From Gemmatimonadota bacterium (GTDB taxonomy: Bacteria; Gemmatimonadota; Gemmatimonadetes; Palauibacterales; Palauibacteraceae): a stretch of DNA of 64,000 nucleotides. This document shows positions 1 to 9,207 of the stretch, piece after piece. Position 1 is the first letter of the stretch; each line of letters opens with the position of its first letter. The stretch covers positions 20,740-84,739 of the forward strand of contig JAJDUL010000038.1 of NCBI GenBank assembly GCA_022826685.1. The letters run 5' to 3'. The translations under genes and the position numbers were made by a program. The notes beneath the pieces were generated by a model, which worked only from the letters and a program-made list of their open reading frames with translations, did no database searches and had not been told where the DNA came from.

Positions 1-1940
1 ATGACGCGCCGGTGCAGAGCGTACGATTCGCGCGAGCCGCTCGCTTCGAGCCAGCGCTCGTAGGTCGGGATTGGATGCCGCGTGGCAAACATCCAGGCTC
101 TGAACGAGAGCCGGAGAATCGCCATGTCCTCTTCCGGCTCGTCGAGGCCGACATGATGAGTCCCCTCGAAGGAATCGATGATGCCGGACGCCCTGAACAC
201 GTCCCTCGCCAGCGCGCGGCGCGGGTCCTCGGACGTGCCGGCCAGGCCGGCGTCATCGCCGCCGGCGATGACGGGCTCGACGTACTCGTACGCCCGCAGC
301 GCCCAGAACCGGGGATCCCGGGCCATGAGGCGGTGCAGGTAGGTGGTGCCCGTCCGGTTGATGCCGACGATGAACACCGGCCGGACGATCTCCTGCCGCT
401 CGATCACGGGATGGCGCAGGCGTTCGCCGGCGAGTTCGGCGTTGTTCCGAAGGATTCGGCACATGTCGAAGACGATGTGGCCGACCCGATCTTCCGGCAG
501 GGTCGCTTCGGGCGAGTTGAGCGCGTCGACAAGCTGCTCCAGCCCTTCGAACATCCACTCGGGGTAGGTGTCCTCGAAGGAGACGCCGTTTTCTCCGGCG
601 TAACGTCGCGCCTGCGTCACCAGCCGGTCGAAGTCCAGGCTGCGGCGCGGCTGCGGATAGGGCCAGTCCTCGCGATGCGCCCGCACCCACCGGTTATGAC
701 GCACGTACCGGGTAAGCGGGCCGAGCCATTCAATCGGCTCGGGGCAGTCCTCGCGAATGGCGCGGTCGCTGACCGGGAGCGACGTGGCCGCCGCGGCCCC
801 TTGCAGCCAATAGCGTCCGAAGTGATCGAGCACCGGCCAGTACCCGGCCATGGGAGAGGCGTCGCCGCGGGCCTGGCAGGCGCGCCTGAAGGCCTGGTAC
901 GACACCTCCGGCAAATCCAGTCCGACCTCCTCGAGCGACACTGTGCGATAGGAAGGCGTCGGATTGCAGCAGTTGTAGAGCGTGAACCGTCGTTCCGGGT
1001 TCAATGAGATGTCGGTGCAGATGCGGCTCAGTGTATCGACCGGGTCGTTGGTGGACTGCAGGGCGAACCCGGATGGAACCAACCCGGCGTCGACGATCGC
1101 CGCGAAGAGTCGCTGGGTGATGTTGCTCGGCTCACTGTATCCGGTCGTTGACATGCTGGTCTGCCCCAGGCGAAACACGGCCACGGGGAGGCCGGCCGAC
1201 TGCGCGAACAGCAGCGCCTGCTCGGCAACCAGCTTGCTCCAGGGATATCCGAGCAGTCCGAGCGGAAACGTCTTCTTCATGCTCGCCAGATCGGGCTGCC
1301 CCTGGTGGGCGATGCGGCTCCCCTCGTACTCGTGCGCGAAGGTGCAGACGTACTCGGGGAAGATCCCCATTGTCCCGGCGTAGAACAGGTGCTTGTGGCG
1401 CGTGCGCAGGCACAGCTCCAGCACGTTGCGAAGACTGGACGTGTTCACGCTGCGGATGCCGGCGTACGAGGCGGCCAGGCTCAGCGTGGCGGCGAGGTGA
1501 TAGACGGCGTCGACGTTCGCGCAGAGATGATCGAAGTCGGCGTGCGGCAGACCGAGCCGCGGCTGGGCGATGTCCCCCGTGCAGATGTGGATGCGCGGAG
1601 CGAAGTCATCATCCCATGTCTCCGCGTGCTTCATGTTCGCGCGCAGCCGCCTGAGACCCTTCTCCTCGCTCGGCGCCCGCACGAGGCAGTGCACCTCCAG
1701 GCCGGCGTCATGCGCCAGCAGGTCGCGCACCAGGAAGCGCCCGACGAAGCCGGTCGCACCGGTCACGAGCACGCGGCGGATGTCCGAAGGAGAGACGGCT
1801 TCGGCCGGCGCCGCTCCGGTCACGGCGGCGCGCACGAAGCGACGCAGCTCCGAGAGGTCGCGTTCACAGTGCGGCGGCAGCTTCCCGACCAGTGGCGGGA
1901 CCGGGCTGCGGGTCGCCGTTGTCGCCATGGACCGCGTCAT
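1..1940 (-). CDS. Thioester reductase-sulfotransferase fusion (partial, runs off the left edge)
   Basis: Only the first 646 residues are in the window; the frame stays open to base 1. The start is an ATG at 1940 that overlaps the PKS stop (ATGA), so the two are translationally coupled. Residues 57-330 are an extended SDR of the thioester-reductase (male sterility/NAD_binding_4) type: TGATGFVG nucleotide loop at 60-67 and a YPWSK (YxxxK) catalytic motif with Tyr232 and Lys236. Residues from about 520 begin a sulfotransferase: a loop reading GINRTGTT at 526-533 matches the 5'-phosphosulfate-binding loop of PAPS-dependent enzymes. In known systems the reductase domain releases an acyl chain from an ACP as aldehyde or alcohol using NADPH, and a sulfotransferase moves sulfate from PAPS to a hydroxyl. 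The inferred role is reductive release of the chain made by the upstream PKS followed by O-sulfation. Whether the reductase does two or four electrons is unknown. Confidence 0.85.
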   Translation of the reverse strand, partial: MTRSMATTATRSPVPPLVGKLPPHCERDLSELRRFVRAAVTGAAPAEAVSPSDIRRVLVTGATGFVGRFLVRDLLAHDAGLEVHCLVRAPSEEKGLRRLRANMKHAETWDDDFAPRIHICTGDIAQPRLGLPHADFDHLCANVDAVYHLAATLSLAASYAGIRSVNTSSLRNVLELCLRTRHKHLFYAGTMGIFPEYVCTFAHEYEGSRIAHQGQPDLASMKKTFPLGLLGYPWSKLVAEQALLFAQSAGLPVAVFRLGQTSMSTTGYSEPSNITQRLFAAIVDAGLVPSGFALQSTNDPVDTLSRICTDISLNPERRFTLYNCCNPTPSYRTVSLEEVGLDLPEVSYQAFRRACQARGDASPMAGYWPVLDHFGRYWLQGAAAATSLPVSDRAIREDCPEPIEWLGPLTRYVRHNRWVRAHREDWPYPQPRRSLDFDRLVTQARRYAGENGVSFEDTYPEWMFEGLEQLVDALNSPEATLPEDRVGHIVFDMCRILRNNAELAGERLRHPVIERQEIVRPVFIVGINRTGTTYLHRLMARDPRFWALRAYEYVEPVIAGGDDAGLAGTSEDPRRALARDVFRASGIIDSFEGTHHVGLDEPEEDMAILRLSFRAWMFATRHPIPTYERWLEASGSRESYALHRRV

Positions 1941-4900
1941 GCCTGGATCGGGAAGTGGTCCTCCAACCTGTTCGCAAAGGGCGAACGCCGCCTGCGTACC
2001 TGGTGTACGCGTTGCGGTGAGACATCCGCCGATCCATCGGTTTCGGCTACGGCCTCACCTTCCGCATCCGACTCGGCTCCGTGCACGATCATCTCCGCCA
2101 GTGACAGGGCAGAGGCGGTCGTCATCAGCTCGAGGGCGCTCACCTGCCGATTGTATTGCGCCTGAATGAAGGCGCCGAGTTCGGCGACTGAAATCGACGT
2201 GAGCCCGAAGCTCGACAGCGGCTCCGCGACATCGCCCTCTTCGTGCCCGCAAAGTTCGGCCACCTTGGCAGAGATCTGGGCGACAACGCTCTCCAGGGTC
2301 AGTTCGCCGCGCACGTTCACCTCGAACGCCGCCTGATTGTTGAGCAGGCGCCCGTTGCGCATGTAGTCCGGGGAATCGACGGTCCACGCCGGGTTGGAGA
2401 ACAGCGCGGTGACCATATGGTCATGCCCCTTCGTGCCGGGCTCCGTCGGGTCGGGCGCCATCGCGCGCAGGGCGTAGTCGAGATTGGCGATCGCGAAATC
2501 CGCGCTCACCGTCATCATCCCCGCCGCGCGCATCATGCGCATCACGTGGAGGCTGCGCGCCGCCATCCCGACCTCCGTGACGGGACCGAGGTTATACGAG
2601 AACCCCGCCAGCCCCTGCCGGCGACGCCAGGCCGCCAGCCCGTCCAGGAACGCGCTCGCGCTGCTGTAGTTGACCTGCCCCACGTTGCCGAACGTCGAAG
2701 CGATGGAGGAGAAGAGGACGAAGTAGTCGAGGGCGCAGTCGGTCGTGGCATCGTGCAGGTTCAGGGCGCCGCGGGCCTTGGGCGCGAACACGTTCTCCAG
2801 CGACTCGGCGGAGGTATCGAGGAACGAGCGGTCCTCCAGCGTTCCGGCAAGGTGGAAGACACCCTTGAGCGGCCGCTGCAGTCCGGCGATGCAGCGGCGC
2901 ACGTCCTCCTCGTCGCGCACGTCGCCCGAAACGATCTCGATCTCGTAATCGCCGGTCATCTTCGACAGCGTGGTCGTCTGGCGGAGCCACTCGACGCTCC
3001 GTCGACGCTCCGGATCGCGGTCCATCAGCGTGACGTGCCGAGCCCCCGCCGCGATCAGGTAGGGCACCAGGCGCAGCCCGAAGCCACCCAGCCCGCCCGT
3101 GACCAGATAGGTGGCCTCGGGGTCGAGGAAGGGGCGCGTGTCCGCGATCGCGAACCCCCGATCCGCCGGGTCGGACGGCGCCTTCAGGACCAGTTTCCCC
3201 TGGTGCCCGCCCGTCGTCATCAGGCGGAGCGCCCTGGCGTAGTCGCGGTACTCGTAGGCGGTGAGTCGGGGTGGCGGCACGGCGCCCTCGTTCATGAGGT
3301 CCAGACAGGCCTGCGAGAGCATGTGCGACAGCACCGGATCGTCGAGCATCAACCGGTCGACGTCGATCGCGGCGAAGCGGAGGTTCTTGCGGAAGACCCG
3401 CATGCCGAGCGAGTTGTCCGTGAAGATGTCGACCTTCCCGATCTCGCAGTGCCACCCCGAGGGCCTCAGGGCCTTGAGACAGAGGGCGATGTGGTGGCCG
3501 GCGAGCGAGTTCAGCACGACGTCGACGCCTTCGCCTCCCGTGGCCTCCATCAGGTCATCGTACCAGTCGTGGCTGTGCGAATCGAACGCCCCGCGCACGC
3601 CCATCTCGAGCAACTGCTGGCGCTTGCTCCGGTTGCCGGCGGTCGCGTAGACCTCCGCCCCGACGTGGTGCGCCAGCGCGATCGCCGCCTGTCCGACGCC
3701 GCCCATCGCGGAGTGGATGAGGACCCGCTGCCCCTCTCTCAGCCGCGCCAGGTGGATGAGCGCGTAGTACGCGGTCACGGTCACGGAGAGGGACGCCGCG
3801 GCCTCCTCCATGCTCAGCCCGGGCGGCTTGAGGAAGGCCAGGTGCTCGTTCACGACGATTCGGTTGGCGATGCAGCCGCCCGTCGTGACGGCCACCTCGT
3901 CGCCGGGGCTCAGACGCTTCACGTCCGGGCCGGCGCGGCGTACGACCCCGCTCCCCTCGATGCCGACCTCGCGGCCCAGCGCCGAGCGCTCGTAGGCCAG
4001 CGCGGGGAGGAGCCCCAGCGTGACCATGACATCCCGAAAGTTCAGAGCCGCCGCGGCCATTTCGATCTCGACGTCGGAGGGTCCCAGGCGGGGCAATGCC
4101 GTTGTCGCCACCTGCAGGCCGCTCACCTGGCCGGGGTTGTCCAGCCGGAGCCGGTAGGGGGGATCAGCGCCCGCGGGCACGAGCGGCCAACGATCCCGAA
4201 CGCTCACCACGCGCGGTACCCACAGGCGTCCGTCCCTGACAGCCAGTTCCCGTTCGCGCGGGTCGCACGCGTCCAGGCGTGCCAGCGCCTCGAGGTCGTC
4301 CGCCGTGCCCAGATCCACGAGACGGAAGTCGATCTTCGTGTCCTCGGCGAGAAGCTCGAGCGCCAGGCTGCGTACCGCTCCCCACAGCGCGCTTCCTCGC
4401 GGCGCCTCCACGCCGCAAACGGCGCCCTGCGTCACAACGTTCAAGCGACACGTCCGGTTCGCGCTCTCAAGCCGGAGGGGCGCCAGGGCCTGGAGCAAGG
4501 CGACGAGGCGCCACACCGCTCGCTCGCCCGTCGGATCGTCCGGGGCCGGCCCGACGAAGAAATCGATCGCCTCGAGGTCCGCACCCCACGGCCACTCTTC
4601 CAGCGATGTGAAATCACCGTCCTCGAGGGCGCTCCAGGGGACGCTATACGCTTGGGTCGGATCGAGTTGCGCGATCCATTCCGTGGCCGGGCTCCCGGGT
4701 TCTCCGATCACCCAGCGGGGACCGGCGGTGTCGGCCGAAACCGCGGCAGCGTCGGCCGGCGCGGGATCCTCCTGCGCAGCCTGCAGGAGCGTCGCGCGGG
4801 GGCCGGCGTGAAGCGTGCTCCAGCCGTTCCCCGCCTCGATGACGTCGCTCTCGTCATGCGAGACGAGCGCGAGTCCCCCGGGCACGGCCAGCCGCTCGAC

Positions 4901-7900
4901 GAGCGCCCACGCTTCGGCCCAGCGATCCCCGCCCGCTTCGCCTTCGCCCGGATCACGGTGCAGAAGAACGATCTCGGCCGCGGCGGGTCGCAGCAGACCC
5001 GTCGCCATATCCGTCTCGGCGGCGCCCTCCGCCGCGGGTTCCAGCGAGGCGAAGCGAATCGCGGCATCGCGGTGATTGAAGGCTTCGTAGAGTGCCTGCG
5101 TGGATTCCTCGTCGTCCCCGAGCAGCCAGTACTCGCTCTGCGCGTCGGGGCCGGAGAGATGCTCCAGGCATCGGTTGAGCATGGTCCGTTCCGCCTCCCG
5201 GCGGCCGGCGATTTCGACGACGTGACAGGCGTACGGGCTGCCCGCCGCACCCTGTTCGATGGCCGCGATGAGGGCGGCGGGATCGACGTCCCCGTCGCGG
5301 ACCGCGTCTCCGATCCGGGGCGCCGGAGGCACGAACTTCGGTTGCCATCGGATGAGGTGCTTGCTGTCCGGGACGTCGCTCCAGCGCGGATTGCTGTTGA
5401 AGGAGTGATACTCTCCGATGTGGGCGAGCAGTTGCCCTGTATCGGTGTCGTAGAGGCTGAGCCGCCCGATGTACAGCTCGCCGAGAGGCTTGTTGTACTG
5501 GCCCCGCTCGTCCACGTCGAACCAGTCGCCCGTATCGACGAGAAAGCAGGTGATGCGCGGCCCCGTCGGGGGCCGCACGAACGTAATGTCGCACGCCCGC
5601 TGCGGCATGGAGAAGAAGTCGGGCAGGCGCATCAGGTAGCGCAGGAAAATCTGCAGCCCGCCGTCGGTAAGCGGGGGGTAGAGGAGATATCCCTCCTCGC
5701 GGCCGGACGCCCACAGTTCCTCGTCGACCTCGATTTCGAACAGCATGTCCGTCGAACCCGAGTCCATCTCGATCCGCTGGACGCTGCGGAACTCGGGCCC
5801 GAACTCGAAGGCATCCCCGACGACCGCTTCAATCTGGTCGTAGAACTCCTCTCCCGTCGCGAGGGGTGAGGGATCGAAATCGGACGCGAGGAGATCGTCC
5901 AGGGTCGGGAAGGCGTCGACTGCATGGTTTTCATCCACGCGCCGCACCCTTCCGCGGCAGTGCAGCGTCCCGGCTTCATCATCCTCGAAGGATCGGGTGG
6001 AGATGGTGAACGTGTACTGCCCTGGAGCGTCGGGCACGGGAAACAGGGCGGTCTGCAGCCGCACCGGTGTCGGATTCACCGGCGTGTGTTGCAGGAACTC
6101 GATCTCCTCGATGTTGATGGGGTCTCCGGAGAACGCCTGCAGCAGGAGTTCGATGTATCCGGCGGCCGGAATGATCGGGGCCCGGTGGACGCGATGGTCG
6201 GTCAGCCAGGGAAAATCCTTCTCGGAGAGCCGCGCCTCGAACAGGATGTGGTCGCAGGCCACGCGGTGTCCGACGAAGGGGCCGTGGGAGTACTCGCCAC
6301 GCTGGACGAACATCTCGTCGTCGACCAGGTCGTCATTGCTCGTGGTCTCTTCCCTGGGATGACCGGGAAGGAGATGGGCGATGGGTTCCGGACGCGGATA
6401 CTGCGAGGTAAAATCCAACGCGACGCCGGCCCGGTAGAGGTTCCCCAGGGCCTCCTGAAAGCCCGGGCACGCATCCTCATCCTTCATCAGGGTAGGGAGA
6501 CAGACCGCGGCCGGGCCGGCCGCTTCCAGGCACTGCCGGATCAGGGGCTGCAGCGCGCCGTGGGGGGCGATCTCCAGAACCACGTCGGGGCGGCATTCCC
6601 GCCTCACGGTCTCCATCGCCATGCCGAAGAGGACGGGGTTCCGGATGTTGGACCACCAGTAGGCGTTGTCCAGACGCTCCACGGTCTCCCCCGTGACGGA
6701 GGACACCATGGGCACGTCGCCGTCGAAGTCGCATTCGTTCAGGAAGGCGAGCGCCTCCAGCGCGTCGTCCCGCAGCGGATCCATCGCGGTGGAATGGAAG
6801 GCGATGTTCCCGGGGATCAGCCGGTTCTGCAGGCCGCGCCGGTCGAGTTCCGCCATCACGGGCCGCAGCGCGGCTTCCTTCCCGCAGATGACCGTGTTGG
6901 CGGGCGAGTTCTCGCAGGCGATCTCCGCCTCGGCGGGCCGGTGGTTTCTCAGCAGATCCTCGACGGCCGGCCGGTCGAGGCCGATCGCCAGCATCCGGCC
7001 GGAGCCGGCCACCCGCTGCTGCAGCGTGGCGCGGTGATAGACGAGCCGCGTCGCATCGGCGAGTGAAAGCGCCCCGCTCGCGTACGCCGCGGCGACCTCG
7101 CCCGAACTGTGTCCGACGACGCACTCCGGATGGACACCCCAGGCCGCCAGCATCTCCACCAGGGCACACTGGATCATGAAAATGGCTGGCTGGGCGAGCT
7201 GAACCTCGTTCAACTCCTCCTGGCTCGCCGAGAAACAGGCGTCGCGCAGCGACGCGTCCGAGTGTTTCCGCCATTCCTTCTCGATGGCATCGACCACCCG
7301 CCGGAATACGGGATCCGCGTCGTAGAGATCGCGCCCGCACCCTGCCCACTGCGTACCCTGTCCCGAGAACACCATGGCCACCCGGCGGTCGCCCGCTTCC
7401 ACCGTGGAGACCGGGGAGGGGTCTTCCACGAAGGCGTCCAGTGCCTCGACCAGCTCCGAGCGGCTGCGGACAGCGAACGCCGTGCGCGCGGGGAACCGGG
7501 CGCGGCGCCGGCTCAGATTCCCGGCCAGCGTGTAGAGGTCGGTTTCCCGCCCGTCGAGGTACTCGCGCAGGCGCCTGGCGCTCTCCTCGAGGGCCTTCGG
7601 CGCCCGCGCCGAGAGGGGGATCATGTAGCCGGCGTCGGGCGCCAGCGGCACCGACCATTCCCTCGATCGGTCCCGCCGGTACTCCCGCACGACGCAGTGT
7701 CCGTTCGCACCGCCGAAGCCGAAGGAGTTGATCCCGACGACGACCGCGCGGTCGGGGAACGGCTCGCAGGCGGTCTGCACCTCGATGGGACCGAGGTCGA
7801 AATCGATCTCCGGGTTCGGAACCAGGTAGTTCTGGGAGATGGGGGCGAACGTCCGCCGCCGCATCATGAGGATGACCTTCAGCAGCGCACAACTGAACGC

Positions 7901-9001
7901 CGCCGCCTCGAGGTGTCCCACGTTGCTCTTCACGCTGGCCACGCGGAGCGGCGCCTCGCGCTCGACGCCGCCGAACGCCTCGGCAATGGCGTTTCCTTCG
8001 ATGCGGTCGCCCACGACCGTGCCGGTCGCGTGCGCTTCCACGTAGTCGAAGTCCTCCGGGCGCAGTCCCGCACGCCCGCAGGCCTCGCGCATGAGTTCGA
8101 CCTGCGAATGGCGTGTCGGCGCCGTGATGTAGCGCCCCTGGGCGAATCCGACGGCGTCATCGGCGGTCCCGGCCGTGTTGACCGCCGTGGCTTCGATCAC
8201 CGCGAAGATGTGGTCTCCGTCCCGCTCGGCCGCCTCCAGCGGCTTGACGGCGAACACGAACGCGCCTTCCGACCGCATGTAGCCATTGGCGTCGGCGTCG
8301 AAGGAATGGCACCGGCCATCCGGACTGATGACGCCGAGTGCGTTGAAGGAGGCGCTGCAGCGGGCGGACCCCAGGTAGGTGGCGGCGCCCACCAGAGCCT
8401 GCTCGCAATCGCCTTGACGCATCGAGTTCACCGCCGTGTGAAGCGCGGTCAGCGACGCCGAGCAGGCGGTGGAGGTCGCGATCGACGGCCCCATGAGGTT
8501 CAAATGGTAGGAGATCCGGTTCGCCAGCATCGAGGCGTCGATGCTCAGGATGGAGAACTCGTTGGTCCCGAACAGGGCACGCCAGTTCGCGGTGGAGGCG
8601 ACCTGGGCTCCGATGAAGACGCCCGTGCGGCTGTTGCGGAGGGCGTTCAGGCTCCAGCCGGCGTGTTCGCAGCTTTCCCACGCGCAGCCCAGCAGCATCC
8701 GGATCTGCGGATCCATATAGGACATTTCATGGTGGGAGACGCCGAACAGGCCCGGATCCATCCGCTGCTCCAGGTCGTCCCGGAGCAGCCCTTCGTACGG
8801 ACTGCCGAAGCGGCCCGGACCCGAGAACCGGCCGATCGGCTGGTAGCCCCGGCCGTAGCGCTCCGTGACGGACTCCTGGACGACCTCGCGCTTGCTGAGG
8901 AGCCGCCAGAAATCTTCGTCCGTCCGGAGACCGCCCGGCATCCGATAGGCGTAGCCGACGATGGCGATGGGATCGCCCGATGTACCCGCGCTGGAAGTCA
9001 C
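1937..9001 (-). CDS. Single-module, fully reducing type I polyketide synthase (KS-AT-DH-psiMT-ER-KR-ACP)
   Basis: 2354 residues. GTG start at 9001 with GGAGG five bases upstream. KS at 10-435 has Cys180 (TACSAS), His324 (EAHATGT) and His363 (SNVGH), so it is intact. AT at 543-860 has Ser632 (GHSSG) and an AFHS specificity motif, closest to malonyl-type. DH at 905-1200 keeps His936 and Asp1113, but the Gly of HxxxGxxxxP is Arg940. Residues 1240-1420 look like an eroded C-methyltransferase with no glycine-rich SAM motif. A structural KR half is at 1430-1605. ER at 1615-1930 has GGVG at 1767-1770. KR at 1960-2180 has TGGLGGFG (1968-1975), Lys2075 and Tyr2112, but Ser2116 where Asn is usual. The LED motif near 2055 is B-type-like. 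ACP Ser2269 sits in GLTSI. There is no thioesterase; the next gene supplies a reductase. The order resembles animal FAS and fungal highly reducing PKS. Product: probably a saturated or nearly saturated acyl chain (inference). Confidence 0.93.
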   Translation of the reverse strand: MTSSAGTSGDPIAIVGYAYRMPGGLRTDEDFWRLLSKREVVQESVTERYGRGYQPIGRFSGPGRFGSPYEGLLRDDLEQRMDPGLFGVSHHEMSYMDPQIRMLLGCAWESCEHAGWSLNALRNSRTGVFIGAQVASTANWRALFGTNEFSILSIDASMLANRISYHLNLMGPSIATSTACSASLTALHTAVNSMRQGDCEQALVGAATYLGSARCSASFNALGVISPDGRCHSFDADANGYMRSEGAFVFAVKPLEAAERDGDHIFAVIEATAVNTAGTADDAVGFAQGRYITAPTRHSQVELMREACGRAGLRPEDFDYVEAHATGTVVGDRIEGNAIAEAFGGVEREAPLRVASVKSNVGHLEAAAFSCALLKVILMMRRRTFAPISQNYLVPNPEIDFDLGPIEVQTACEPFPDRAVVVGINSFGFGGANGHCVVREYRRDRSREWSVPLAPDAGYMIPLSARAPKALEESARRLREYLDGRETDLYTLAGNLSRRRARFPARTAFAVRSRSELVEALDAFVEDPSPVSTVEAGDRRVAMVFSGQGTQWAGCGRDLYDADPVFRRVVDAIEKEWRKHSDASLRDACFSASQEELNEVQLAQPAIFMIQCALVEMLAAWGVHPECVVGHSSGEVAAAYASGALSLADATRLVYHRATLQQRVAGSGRMLAIGLDRPAVEDLLRNHRPAEAEIACENSPANTVICGKEAALRPVMAELDRRGLQNRLIPGNIAFHSTAMDPLRDDALEALAFLNECDFDGDVPMVSSVTGETVERLDNAYWWSNIRNPVLFGMAMETVRRECRPDVVLEIAPHGALQPLIRQCLEAAGPAAVCLPTLMKDEDACPGFQEALGNLYRAGVALDFTSQYPRPEPIAHLLPGHPREETTSNDDLVDDEMFVQRGEYSHGPFVGHRVACDHILFEARLSEKDFPWLTDHRVHRAPIIPAAGYIELLLQAFSGDPINIEEIEFLQHTPVNPTPVRLQTALFPVPDAPGQYTFTISTRSFEDDEAGTLHCRGRVRRVDENHAVDAFPTLDDLLASDFDPSPLATGEEFYDQIEAVVGDAFEFGPEFRSVQRIEMDSGSTDMLFEIEVDEELWASGREEGYLLYPPLTDGGLQIFLRYLMRLPDFFSMPQRACDITFVRPPTGPRITCFLVDTGDWFDVDERGQYNKPLGELYIGRLSLYDTDTGQLLAHIGEYHSFNSNPRWSDVPDSKHLIRWQPKFVPPAPRIGDAVRDGDVDPAALIAAIEQGAAGSPYACHVVEIAGRREAERTMLNRCLEHLSGPDAQSEYWLLGDDEESTQALYEAFNHRDAAIRFASLEPAAEGAAETDMATGLLRPAAAEIVLLHRDPGEGEAGGDRWAEAWALVERLAVPGGLALVSHDESDVIEAGNGWSTLHAGPRATLLQAAQEDPAPADAAAVSADTAGPRWVIGEPGSPATEWIAQLDPTQAYSVPWSALEDGDFTSLEEWPWGADLEAIDFFVGPAPDDPTGERAVWRLVALLQALAPLRLESANRTCRLNVVTQGAVCGVEAPRGSALWGAVRSLALELLAEDTKIDFRLVDLGTADDLEALARLDACDPRERELAVRDGRLWVPRVVSVRDRWPLVPAGADPPYRLRLDNPGQVSGLQVATTALPRLGPSDVEIEMAAAALNFRDVMVTLGLLPALAYERSALGREVGIEGSGVVRRAGPDVKRLSPGDEVAVTTGGCIANRIVVNEHLAFLKPPGLSMEEAAASLSVTVTAYYALIHLARLREGQRVLIHSAMGGVGQAAIALAHHVGAEVYATAGNRSKRQQLLEMGVRGAFDSHSHDWYDDLMEATGGEGVDVVLNSLAGHHIALCLKALRPSGWHCEIGKVDIFTDNSLGMRVFRKNLRFAAIDVDRLMLDDPVLSHMLSQACLDLMNEGAVPPPRLTAYEYRDYARALRLMTTGGHQGKLVLKAPSDPADRGFAIADTRPFLDPEATYLVTGGLGGFGLRLVPYLIAAGARHVTLMDRDPERRRSVEWLRQTTTLSKMTGDYEIEIVSGDVRDEEDVRRCIAGLQRPLKGVFHLAGTLEDRSFLDTSAESLENVFAPKARGALNLHDATTDCALDYFVLFSSIASTFGNVGQVNYSSASAFLDGLAAWRRRQGLAGFSYNLGPVTEVGMAARSLHVMRMMRAAGMMTVSADFAIANLDYALRAMAPDPTEPGTKGHDHMVTALFSNPAWTVDSPDYMRNGRLLNNQAAFEVNVRGELTLESVVAQISAKVAELCGHEEGDVAEPLSSFGLTSISVAELGAFIQAQYNRQVSALELMTTASALSLAEMIVHGAESDAEGEAVAETDGSADVSPQRVHQVRRRRSPFANRLEDHFPIQA

Positions 9002-9207
9002 GTGGCCTCCGCTCGGCGGGCGCCCCCGAGCGCGGACGCCGGGACGCCGGCCTGTCGTTGTGTTGAGATTGCTTTGGGCGCTCCTGGAATGGCCGCTGGA
9101 ATGACCGCGGCCACGTTAGCGAGCCGTCCCCCCGCCAGCAAACGTCGCTGGAGGCCGCCCGAACGCAGCAGGGCACTTGCCATGCACCGCCAGGTGAAAG
9201 TCACGCT

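Noticed and set aside
12..1007. 331-codon open frame on the plus strand at the left edge
   Set aside because: The minus strand there encodes the reductase-sulfotransferase fusion in one continuous frame with clear motifs.
2243..5869. 1208-codon open frame on the plus strand
   Set aside because: It is antisense to the PKS. The product is rich in Arg, Gly, His and Pro without domains, as expected from the third-position G+C bias of the real gene.
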